A stretch of 54,172 bases of DNA from Elysia marginata (lineage: Eukaryota; Mollusca; Gastropoda; Plakobranchidae), in contig BMAT01006721.1 of the NCBI GenBank assembly GCA_019649035.1, positions 4,178 through 58,349 on the forward strand, given 5' to 3'. Below are positions 25,201-37,400 of the stretch, piece after piece. Numbering within the stretch: the first letter of the stretch is position 1; each line of letters starts with the position of its first letter. The translations under genes and the position numbers were made by a program. The notes below the pieces were generated by a model. The model searched no databases. It had not been told where the DNA came from and worked only from the letters and a program-made list of their open reading frames with translations.

Positions 25201-28200
25201 TGGTCAACTGTCCTATCAGTTGTGCCATGGCGTAATTGATCTTAAGTACCTTTTTATGTTGCTTATGTGAAAAGGCATTTATCTTTTCCTCTTCTGTTCA
25301 AGTAATCAGTTTACTGTGGCATTTTAGTGTAGTGGTAGATGCTCGGCCTTTGGACCAAGAGGTCTAGGGTTAGAGTCCTTGAGAAAGGCTGTGTACATGC
25401 ATTTTTTATATATTAAATGAGTACTTGACTAAAGTCAGTAATGTGTCTTGTCAGTATGCTAGAGTGATGGGCTTTTTTTTCTGCTCCTCTGTGAGTTCAG
25501 CAGGTCATTTGGTTGGCAATGGCCTGTCAAGGAACTCATGTTATAATAAAGCACATAGAGCATTTTATGCTGCAGTGGAATCCGTATAAGATAAAATGCT
25601 TATGGCCCATACAAAAAGTTTATATTATCCTAGGTTTATCTTATGCGTTTTTGAAAAATGAGGGAATAACTACTTTTTGGATATTTTTAACGGTGACCTT
25701 CCTTGTTTCAAAAACTAATCAAGCGGACCTTTGCCACAGTAATTTGCTTGTGCGCAATAGTTGATAAAAGTTAAAAAAATTTTTTTTTCAAATTAAAATT
25801 GGTGCAGGAAATGTGGCTATGACTCATATGGTCATTAAGTTTTGTCTAATCCCCATTATATCATAGCTCAAATGTGTTTAATTTCAACCAGGAGAACACT
25901 GCCTCATCCACTTCATCCTCTTTCACAATCCTCTTCTTTTTTCTGTCCGATTGATATTGCAAGGACGAGCATGCTCCAGTAGCTTGTCTTTTTTTTTTTA
26001 CCAGCACAGAAACTGTTCTCTTGAAGATGCAGTAATTCTGAGCGATTTCAGCTTGTTTTAAATTCTAATCAATGTCTTTAACCCGTTGAGTGCCTGGCCC
26101 GGAACTGTTCAGGACCTATACATGTCTCTAGAGTACCATGTGCCCGGAACAGTTCCGGGCATATGACAACATAACTGTTTGGGTCCAAGAGAGTTAAGGC
26201 TTGAAATCTGTTTCGTATTGTTGGGTGATGTCCCTAGACCATTTCCAGGAAAATTGAAGCAGCCACCTTTGCAAATTTTGTGACAAGTTTGTTTTGTAAA
26301 CATGGCTTCAGGCTCACGCAATGATCCTCCCGGCACTTTAGGGTATATATATATATAGAGGCATTGAAGGGGTTAAGAATTTGCTGTTATGCCTCTGAAG
26401 ACAGTATTTTCTTCTTGTGGCTAGCCACTACTGGAGGTCTTGATTGCTGTATCTATGAGAAATGGATACGAGCTTGTTAGGCCCTCACCATAAAATGACA
26501 TCTATACTTGTCAGCAGTGCATATATAACTGGACAGACAGCAAACACATACATACACGCCCACACCATGAGAAAGAAAGAGAGAGATGCACAAATGTGCG
26601 ACACACTCAAAGACTTTATAATGTCGTAATTAAACAAAGAGAGAGCCCAGGTCCAGCTTATGGTCGACTTAAAAAAATGTCACGTTCGGTCTTAGATTAC
26701 ACAGCCGTTTAATCAAGATATCTAGGTCTAAGCGAGCAGGCTTAAGTGGCGTTAATCACAGGCGAAGAGAGTTGGTTCTACCTGTCAGTGGTGATACAAG
26801 CGATGCACATGCCCGTGTGGACCAAGTAAGTGGGCGTGTGTGCGCGTCACCTTCTCATGCCCCCTCCCTACTCTCCTTTGCTTATATTATGCAGTATTTG
26901 CAATTAGAACAAGCAAACATTAAATCTTAATGATAGATCTGTCTGTTGTGACTTGGCTCTTGTTCATTTCTGTTTTCTATGTTACAGATGATCGCATTAT
27001 TGGGTTAAACTCTTTGTGTTAGACACACATAGAGTTTATCTTAAGCGGAGTCTTGGTCAGTGGCTTTTGTATAAACCGGATATGAACAAGTAGTGATAAA
27101 GAAGGAAAAAAATGGGGTCTCAAAGAAAAGTTTATGTCAACCGAAAGTTTATCTTAGCAGGATTTATTTTAGGCAGATTCCGCTGTATATAAAAATGCTC
27201 ATTACACTTTCTTTTTTTTTATCATCAGAGGTACGAGAGATTGTGACCTCAGTTAGGCGCTTGGAATCCATTGAAGCAGACATAGGTCCATCTGTGCTAC
27301 TGACGTCCTCATCGGCAACTGATGAGAGTGGAGGAAACGGTCACCAACATCTGGACCTGATGCTTGACTGGTGGTCCAGGGAGGTGCGGACAATCTTGAC
27401 CACAGTGGATTCTGTTGTTGACCCACAGGTTTTTATGGACATGACAGGTGAGCTGACTGGGTGTTTGGTCCCCCTTTATATAATTATTGTTAACTGTTGT
27501 ATTCAAACTAAATATTAGTTCAAAATTATAGTAAAATTAATATTCATTACTGGTGTCTTTTAACACAAGCAACTTTGCTTTAGCAAAGTTTTAAGGGAGC
27601 ATAACGTTGACTTTGGTGAAAAATCTACAAAATAATAAATTGTGTCCATGGCTGGGTACTGGACTTTTCACTTAATGCCTGCAAGCTGTAGTCAGAATTA
27701 GGAAAATTTCATGGTATGTAATTGTATACAGGCACACCTCAAGGCTGTCTTGTTTTCTCCCCAGCTGTACTTAATTTTTACTTATGACTGTAAAGCGAAA
27801 TTCTTTGTGTGTCTTCTAATTAAATTTGCAGACGATGCCACTGTGATGGGATTGGTTAAAAACATCAGTAAAAATAATTTTCTAATACAGATATTATTAA
27901 ACGTTCAGTGGTATATGGAAAATAATTTGAAACTAAACGTTTCAAAAACTGAAGAAATTGTAACTGACTTTCGAAGGGGCGAGGTGCCACCACCCTCTTT
28001 GGTTATAGCAGGAAACACAGTTGAACGAGTTAATTCATTCAAATTCCTAGCTACCATTCTGTCTAGTAGATTAAGCTGAGAATTAAATCGCAGCAATATG
28101 TTCAAAAAGGCCAGACAGCGTATGCATTTTTTGGAAAACTGAGGTCTTTTAAGGTCAATAACAAGACAATCCTTAACTTTTACAGAGCGATTGTGGAGAG

Positions 28201-31200
28201 CATCACAACTCAAATGATTAGTGTTTGGTTTCATAGAACAGCAAAAAAGACATTAAAAGACTGAACTTAATTGTTAAGTGGAGCAGCGTGGCTCAGTGGT
28301 TAGCGCGTCGGACTTATGATCCGGCAGTCGCGGGTTCGATTCCCAACCAATACGCATGTTGTAACTGCCTTAGGAAAGCAATTTATCCACACTTTCCTCA
28401 GTCCACCCACCTGTGAAATGGGTACCTGGCTATAGGCAGTGCTTGGAATTTGTAGAATGATAGCATTTGAGCGCCTGATAGGCAGCCGTGCTGTAATGCT
28501 CTGAAATATGAGTTGAATTTGCTTTGGTGTGTAATGGCCTGCTGGAGGAAATATGTAAAGTTTTGAGACTGCCTTTGGCGGAGGAAGACTATAATAATCC
28601 ATAATCCATAATCCATGAACGCACAAAAGTTCATTGGTGTGAATCTGCCATCTCTTGAAAGTTTATATGAAGAAAGAATGGCAGTCAAAAAAGGAAAGAT
28701 CTAGAAATATTACATCCACCTAGCAAAGAAGCATTTTGATTTTTTACGCCTCGAGCGAAGCATAAGGGCTTTCAAAGGAAATAAAATATTAGTAAATAGT
28801 TACTTTCCCAAGCCGCAAAACCTTTTAATGGAACTAGAATCAAAAGATTATTCTAATTGAATCTTTTGATTAAATAAAAGACACATTAGGATGGGATGTT
28901 TTTTTGAGTGGTATGGGGTAAGAGAAGTGCATGTATTTCTTGTTTGTTGAGACCAGGGGTAAAAGATTGCCGGATTTTTCCGGCACGGCCGGAATTTTTA
29001 TTGCAATTTGTCATGCCTGCCGGGTTTTTAGCCGTCTGCTGGACTTTTTTTTTCTAAAAAACCGGCGACCTGTTTCTATTAGGTTAGCTTTGCGGTATTG
29101 TAGATGTAAACGAAGTTTCGTTTTGCCGTATTATAAATAGTAACACAGTTTAGTATCCCGGTATTATTATACAGTAAGGTAGTTTCGTTTTGCCGTATTA
29201 TAGATAGTAACACAGTTTAGGTTCCCGATATTATTATAAAGTAACGTAGTTTTGTTTCGCGGTATTATTAATACGACCAGTTTGGTTGGGTTGGATCGCC
29301 TAATTAAAGGATTTATCTGTTGGTCGGAAATGCGCGTAGCAATTGTTATCTGAAACTCGAGCCAATCTAGGCCTAGGAAATTGTCGCCTCTTGTTTGCCT
29401 CTTGCCAGGTGAAGGACGCCCGTTATTGTGAGTTCGATAAATGTGCCGGGGGATGGAGTTATATAGCGTTCTCTCATTGGTCAAAACAATGGCATGAACT
29501 TTAAAGGTCAAGTTGACGCATAAAATCGCCCTGTGTAGTCCTATAACCTGAGTAAAAAGGGACAGTCTTCATGTGAACCAAGGACTACCTTATAAGTTTA
29601 TTGTATAGTATAGTCCTTGATTGAACATTTTTTCTGGACATCGCATACTGTGCTTTACGTAGATCTAACTCCACATAGAAATATTGTAGATCGATGTTTG
29701 AAGTCATGTTCACTCGTCCTTAGAATTGATTTGAAGATAACACAAAATAGAATCTGTAGAGGCAGGTTTATCTTGATCAGTCTTGGAAACGCGAAAATCT
29801 GCGGACTAGAGAGTCTACAATGGGCGTTAGGCTTCGCTTCATATAAAAAAAATGTGTTTACTTGGTGACCTAGATGAGTTGCACTTGCAGTTGCAGTCAG
29901 CTCTGCTTTATTAAATCAGGATGTTGCTAAGCTGTCTAAAATATCCCAAGCCTAGATCTATCCTAATTATGACAAAGTTTATAGGCTGTCACACTCGCTC
30001 CTTAAGTGCGCAAACACAAGCACAAAAATAGGTTCACGCAAGTGGGCAGTACTTAACGAAAAATATCCGTTGAGTCTTGTTCTAGAGAGACGTGACTTCA
30101 TAGTAGATCAACAATAACTGTACAAGACGTTGGCTTCGTGAATCATTTTTTCTAGTCAACTGTCTCAGGAAATCGAAAATGAAACTTGAACCACCAAACT
30201 TTCCAGCCTCAAGGTACCACTAGCCTTTCATTTCCCTGTCTCTCTGCTGCCCCCTTTATAAATATTCACATACGACTGTCTCTCTCTCTCTCTCTCTCTG
30301 TAGTAAAAACACAACTTTTTTTTGATGTTCCTTTTTCTCTTGGGCAAACTTGTTGTCTATTCTACACCTATTTGGGTAGCCTTTACCATAGTCCCAATCC
30401 TTTTCTTTCATTTTCTAACTGCTCTCTTTCTCTCCCCGCCTCTCTCTCTCTCTCAAAAAGCATGGAGTCCCTCACTGGAATGATAAAACAAGTCTCCAAT
30501 TCTTATACAACCTACATTACATTGACCTAAGTCCAACAGACTTCAGCCAAGGTAACAAAATGAAGCTCCACCTGAAAAATAGGCCTAGAGGCACACCTTC
30601 AAAAAAGCATAAGATCTTTGTCCTTCTCAATCCCACCTTGTCTCAAAGCAAAAAAAGACAGCAGACACCCCAAAGTGCTTTTTGAGCTGAAAACACTAAA
30701 CACAATTTGTTTACAAAAATCATGCAATGGACTATGGTAGGACTTCTTTCTTTCTTTTTTTTCTGATGGGTGTATAATATAAAAACGTTTTCGTCAAGTG
30801 GATTGTAGGTATTCTGCTGTTATCTTCTTCACCCACATGTATAAACATCTTTAAATTGATATTGTGGCATTTATTCCTTTCCTTTGTCTATATAATGTTC
30901 TCATAGACTTTTATCTTTACAGTATCTTTATTGATATGGTACAGTCAATTGTGTGGTTAGTTTTTAATATAAATTCGCATGTGACAGTTCTGACTATTAT
31001 TATTGAAGTATGCAGGATTTCTATCTTAAGAGGGCGGTTGTTGCAGGATTTTTCAGATCTGTCAGCTTTTACCCCTGGTTGAAACAAAAAAGAGAAAAGG
31101 TTACACTGAGAGGTGTTCTTTACTATAATGTTCATAATGTTAGAATTGGTCAGCTTAATTGAACGTTATTATATGAATTTAATTTTAATCCATTTACTTA

Positions 31201-34200
31201 GTATCGACTGAATAAACTAGAATTGAGTTGACTTTGATTTATATTTTCAGAGAATATAATGGACAAAGAGCTGGAAAAATTCCGAGAATTGATTGGCTCA
31301 AGCCAAGATGACCTGTGCTCTCAGTTTTATCACCTACGTCATTTGTCGCAGCGACCAGCTCAGGTAGCTCGGCGACTCCAGGATGACAGCAGCGACGCCA
31401 TCTACAGGAATGGACTTGGAGTTTTCATCCAACTTCTATTTCAACGTGAGTGTTCTAGTTTGTTTCAGATTGCTCTGTCTTTTTTTTCTGTGTTCTTAGT
31501 CTCCCCTTTCTTTTTTTTTTAACAAACAATCCAGAATGCCAACTTTATTTTTATTCGCCAAAACTGGGACAGATGATCGCAGAATGATTAGATCTAAATC
31601 AAGGTTTGTGACCTCAAATTTGCAAGCGGACATCAACTGTGATGGATGAGTCTATAAATATTATTGTTTAGCAATCAAAATTCAATCTGAGAAAGGCCCT
31701 TTTACAAAAAAATTACAAAAATATATAAATATTATTGTTTAGCAATCTNNNNNNNNNNNNNNNNNNNNNNNNNNNNNNNNNNNNNNNNNNNNNNNNNNNN
31801 NNNNNNNNNNNNATCGAAATTCAATCTGAGAAAGGCCCTTTACCAAAAAATTACAAAAATTTATAAATATTATTGTTTAGCAATCTAAATTCAATCTGAG
31901 AAAGGCCCTTTATAAAAAAATTACAAAAATATATAAATATTATTGTTTAGCAATCTAAATTCAATCTGAGAAAGGCGCTTTACAAAAAAATTACAAAAAA
32001 TATGTATTCTAATTTATTTCAAAGCTTGTCGCGATATCTTCTTTATTTAGACCAACAACAGCGGCAGCCTGTTTCAGTGGGGTCGGCAACTCTCATATAA
32101 GGATCGTTTTTTTCCGCAACCAATGTCTGTTATCACTTTAGACTTAAACCAATTTCATTATCTTGCTTTAACCATTAAAATTTGTGGATATCTAGCTTGT
32201 ATATTTAAAAAATTAGAGAAATTTTTGCCAATTTCTACTGGTTCAGGAAAAGGCTCAAGCCCTTCAATTTTGTATTGATAGGTAGGGTAATGCACAATTT
32301 CAGGGACATACACCAAAATCTGCTCATTTTGAGGCTAAATTATGGAGAGATTTTTTTTTCGATTTTGAGTTTTTTGCTACAGTTAATTCTGTATCAAAAT
32401 GATTAACATTCACCAGGTGATCTTTTGTTTCTCCACAACCTTTATTTAATTTGCTTTTGTTTTTAAACACTCAGGAATTGCTGAAGCCACTGAAACATTC
32501 CAAGACATTGTCACCCAAGTAGCAGAGGTTGACTCTAGCGGAGGCGCTCAACTTCCGCCAACTCCACGCCAGGTGGACACACTCCACCGCAGGCTCTGCC
32601 TTGTGAAGAAAGCTGTAGGTACACTACGTGATGGCCTCAACATCCGGCGGCACCCTGGCATAATGAGTGAACATCGCATGATGTTGTTATCCCACAGACC
32701 TGTAGAAATGGTGCACGGTGAGAGGTCATTAGATTAGTAGCAGGTTAAAGAGACTTTGACCTCAAGTTTGTCTTGAGTGTTTGGTAGAAGTTTGATTGTG
32801 TCGTCTTACTTTTTACGTGTTGGCTGTCCTGTATTTAATTTCTAAAAATTTTTTAAAGCTCAAATTTTGTCATCTAATTAAACAGCATAATTTTTTTGCA
32901 AATTGATATTATTTTCACAAACAAAAGATAACACTTAAATTTTCCTGTATTGATCAGAACGCATAAAACTCAAGAAAGAAAAAGAAGCAAACAGGATTAG
33001 AGCTCATGAAGCACAAGTTGAAGAACTGAGAAGAAGAAAGAAGGAAGAAAAGAACCATGAAGGTGAGTATTAATTTTTTCCCTTAATTGGGAAGAGGTTG
33101 TTGTCCACACCAGGTCGATAAAGCAGATTGGGACATAAAATTTTCATAGCAAAACACATTGTAGTTAATATATCTGACTGGCCATCTATTCCCTCCAGCC
33201 TGTTTTGGGGTATACACAATGGGTATATTGTTGGATGAGCACAATGTCTATCATTTTAGTTCTTTTGCACAGAAACATTTTGATGGTAGTTTTATAGTTG
33301 GGGGCAATGAAATATCTGCTTACATACTTAGCACTTGTGGTGGTGCCTTATAAAATCAATTTTTATTCAATTGTCTTGTTCACTGAGTTAAAGATCTTAG
33401 TTTTGTAATTTCTTGTTATATCTTAATCTTTTAATTTTTTTATTGAAGCTTATCTGAATAGAATTGTCATTAGATTAGTAAAGCAACTGAGAGAACAGTT
33501 AACCCAAATTCAGTTTTTGACTGAAAAAAAATGAGCCATATTACAGCCTCACCCAAAGTAACACTAAAAATTTAGACTCAAGATATTTGATCTTTTTCTA
33601 TGCTTGATAATTTATCCTAACATAACGCCTTCAAAAGATAATAAATCGATGTGAAAAGTTTAATGATATTGTTTCTTTGAAATAATAAAAAAATATATTT
33701 CCAGAAAAAGGGGTGGGGGTAAGAAGTAAGGTTCAAGTTTTTATACACTGTGCCTTCAAACAGACACAAAGACATTTTTTTTTGGCTTGAACTGAAATTT
33801 TTTCTATCATCCAGCACACTCTCCTGTATCAGCAAGTGAGAGCGGCAGTGTAGCAGCATCTCTCCCAGGGGCCAGCTCTGACAGTGATCTCGGCAAACCT
33901 CTGAGCACAGCACCCAACACTAAGTTTGTGTCCCTGCCAAAGCCAGAAAAGGATAGCGTGGAACATGCACTCCAGTTCCCTCCAGAGTTTGAGGATAAGG
34001 AGAGAGAAGGAGGTGCATATTTATACGTCTCTTTTGGACTTTTGTTTGTTTCAAGTGAAGTTTTATAAATAAGTAGCTTGACTTGTTGTTACTCAGGGTG
34101 ACCAGAAGAGTCGTTTGCTGCTCTTGCTCTTATGTTGTCGCCCAAATAATAGAAATTCAAGGCTTCATTTCGGTCTCTCCTCAGAACTTGCCCCAACGCC

Positions 34201-34383
34201 TTTGCTCTAGGTTGTCCTCGTGGAATGAAGTTAATTACGCGGTGGCTATTTAGGATGGGACAGTGACTGCATGTGTAGGCTGGTAGGCTGCGCACCTAAG
34301 GCCTAACCTAGTACAATCTAGTAACCTCCTTATTTTCTTCTGCAGTTAAGCTTAAAAGTAAACAAAGCAGTAGCAGCAGCAGT

Positions 34384-34459
<76 letters not shown>

Positions 34460-37400
34460 AAATAGTAGTTATTGTTGTTGTAATTTTTGCTTCCGAGTAG
34501 TTGTATTGACACAAATGTTTTAGTTTAAATGAAAAATAATATGGTCTTTATGTTGTCTCTTAATATCTCTTTTGCCGCTTCTCTCTCTCTTTCTCCCTCT
34601 CTCTCTTTCTCTCTTACTCACTCTCCCTCCCTCCCCCCTCTCTCTCTCTCTCAGTCTTATCTCCCGTTCTTTCACACCTCTAAAAGAAGAATTCATATTA
34701 CAATATTAAAACTTGTTCATTTAAAATGTGAGAAAAAATAAATAAATAGATATTTAAAGGATGTTTCTCATAATAAAGGAACCTCCAACTTCATGGATCC
34801 CATCATCACTGCAGTAGTTACAAGGCCAAAGAGATGCGAATTGGCCTCAGTACAGAATCTAGCCTTTGTAAGGGAAATAAGTCTTACATCTATGAGGTGC
34901 TCAAAGAGTCTCTATCTTGCTTTAAGCAACCATGTAGAGAGCACTTTTTTATGAGGAAGCATTTGCTGCGGTATTTTGGTAGGGTAATTGAGTAGCAGTT
35001 TTTTAAAACGCTAGCCAAGTTGCGATGCGTTGTCATACTGAGATATCTGTATGAGGAGGAAGCTTTTAAAAGGTAAAAATGTTGCTGTTTTGAAACTGTT
35101 TTCAATGGTTTTCTGTGTTGTTGCTTGTTGAGAGGTTTTGGATCAATGTGACTGATTTTTAGGAAGTGGAGAAAAGCAAACTTAAACTTTCCTGACACAA
35201 TAGGGATGGAGAGCATACAAACCAATGAGTTTAAAATGACGATTTTAATATTTATTCCAGTTTCTATGATGGTTAATGATAAAAAAGACCCCTAGTTAAA
35301 ATATTTGATTTTTATTGTGCTAAACAAATAAGCAATATGGAAAAAAAGTGCCAATTGTCTCAAAATGATTAGCAATTCCTCCAGGCTGATTTGTTGGCAC
35401 TGCCTGTGATTGTCATAGCAGTACTCACACTTGTTGTGTTTAGATATATAACTAAATTACTTATAACCATCATAAAAGGGAGTGTATGATCAGAATTAGG
35501 AGCCCATATTTTGTGTAATGTTTTAAAATCAATTATTTGTAAAGGGAAATAATGTTTTTTGTTATCCCATTTGAGACTCAGCATCTGTGGTAGTTTTAAG
35601 TTTGACGCTTTTTCCAGGAACATGGAGTATGTTGTTTTGTGCCGCAGACGATCAACAGAAAGCAGTATCTTTTTAGAATTGGAGGTTCAAAAAAGCTCTT
35701 AAATGATTTTGTTTAAATTCTGATATGATGTCTCACTCCATGCCAGGCTCTGCAGCTGAAATTCACAAGCTGGTGCGTAGACTGGTCACCTCAAGCGCTC
35801 GCCATGAAACACGTGCGGTGGAAAAAATGACACATGGCATTCTCAGCTGGACAAATCACATTGTGGAGAATGCAGGCATGCTTCTAGCTCACTGCCCTCA
35901 TATAGCAAAAGAAGGGTGAGAGAAGAAGATTCAGCTCAATCCTTTTACACAGAAATTATCTCACATGTAGTATTGCTTGGAGCCAAAATCAATTTTAAGT
36001 TTTTCAAAAAATTTAAATGCTCTAAACTCTCAGCCAACTAAATCAAAATCTCTTTAAACCAATATTTTTTAGGCAGTCCCTACAATTTTATTTCAAGAAG
36101 TATCTCACTCTAAAAAATTTTCATCTGGAAACTGCAGACTTGAGACCTAAAGTTTTGCTTCCAAAGGATAACATACCATGAGAAATAAAACTGTAGTTTA
36201 GAGCATGACGGACTAGTTGCATGCATATGAGACTCTAAATAGCGAATTAGATTTCAGTAAGAGTAGTTGACCTTTTCTACAGTCAATTGCAGTGTGAATT
36301 TATATATGAGCTAGCACATGCTGATTGACGTTGCACCGTTTTTGATGACCTAAGCTAGACCCTCCCAGGCCTACTAAGTTAGTTAGATATCAATGGCAGA
36401 CTTTAGGAGTACTGCTCCCAACTTGACCTCTGAACTTACCATCACCAGAGAACTGAAGGGCTTGATAAAAGAAGTGGACCGGGTGGCCCCGTCTGTGATC
36501 CAGCAGGCCAGGTTTGCATGTGCTGGTGAGAACCAGACTGTCTACACACTCACCACAGATGCGTCTTACTGGGCTTCTAAAGTAGGTCACTTAGTATGTT
36601 TGCTTTCACATTCTCTCAGGATATTGTTTAGGATCCTCCCGTACTGCGTTTACATGTCTTGTATTATGGGCAGATGAGCTGGATTCAAAGATTCAAAATT
36701 CTTTATTGATCACACTAGGGGAAATTCTTTAGACAAGCTTCTCATTTGAAAAAAAAACGTTATGAACATAGATATAGAAGGTATAAATTAAAAATTTTAG
36801 TATAAATCTTTAACTTTCAATCACAGCCTTTTTAATATATATAATAATTATCTATATACTAATATCACACTCTAAAGCAACTAAAAAGCAATCAAAGTAT
36901 ATTTGTAGCATAAAAATTATTGGCAATATAAGCATGGAGTATTTAGATCTAAATTGTATGGCATTTTCTTTTGAAATTTTTATTGTGTAACGAAATCGAT
37001 CTAGGTATAAACGAGTTAATGTATCTCTGTGTTCTAACTGTTGGAGCCCTTAGTCTCCCACTAGGCTTGATGACTCTCGTGCTTAACTCTGTCCATAAAG
37101 GTGTGTTAGGTCGTCTCGTATACAGTCTGTCTTTTGTTTTGTTCTCCTTTCGCAAATAGTGCCTAAACTGTCTTGGTTTTTACTCACCACTTCACCCCCT
37201 TTCCTAATAATTTTGTCCAGGCGCTCCTTGTGGTGGTCTTAGTTTTCACATTACAAGGCTTTGATATTTTAAACACTGCATGCATCTTTCTGAGCTGCAA
37301 AACGTTAAAACTTCAATAAAATTATCAAAGTTTTGTGGAAAGAGATAAGCACTTCTTTTAATTGAAAGTAAGGAGAATAAGAGGAATAAATCTGTTTATT

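Larger units (their letters stand above)
27640..31230 (+). mobile_element. Rex/CR1-like LINE remnant interrupted by a SINE and a hAT-like element
   Basis: The reverse transcriptase is readable as [35 protein letters not shown] and [15 protein letters not shown] (27711-28079), then [11 protein letters not shown], and after the [21 protein letters not shown] (28622-28680). The 3' UTR words GCATGTATTTCTTGTTTG (28930) and GACTGAATAAACTAGAATTG (31207) match the copy at 10506-11765, where they lie side by side. The 2.1-kb insertion at 28954-31077 therefore split this 3' UTR. The LINE tail ends about 20 bp before exon 11. Confidence 0.75.

Noticed and set aside
27093-27228. Upstream extension of the exon 10 open frame
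   Set aside because: It runs through the TIR of an intronic element, and the CATCAG acceptor at 27228 gives the correct phase with exon 9.
28279-28345. tRNA gene
   Set aside because: Box A and box B are present, but the body and ATAATCC tail that follow mark it as a SINE.
36392-36406. Acceptor GGCAG at 36399 for exon 16
   Set aside because: With the phase of exon 15 it gives an immediate TAG. The acceptor at 36406 restores the frame.
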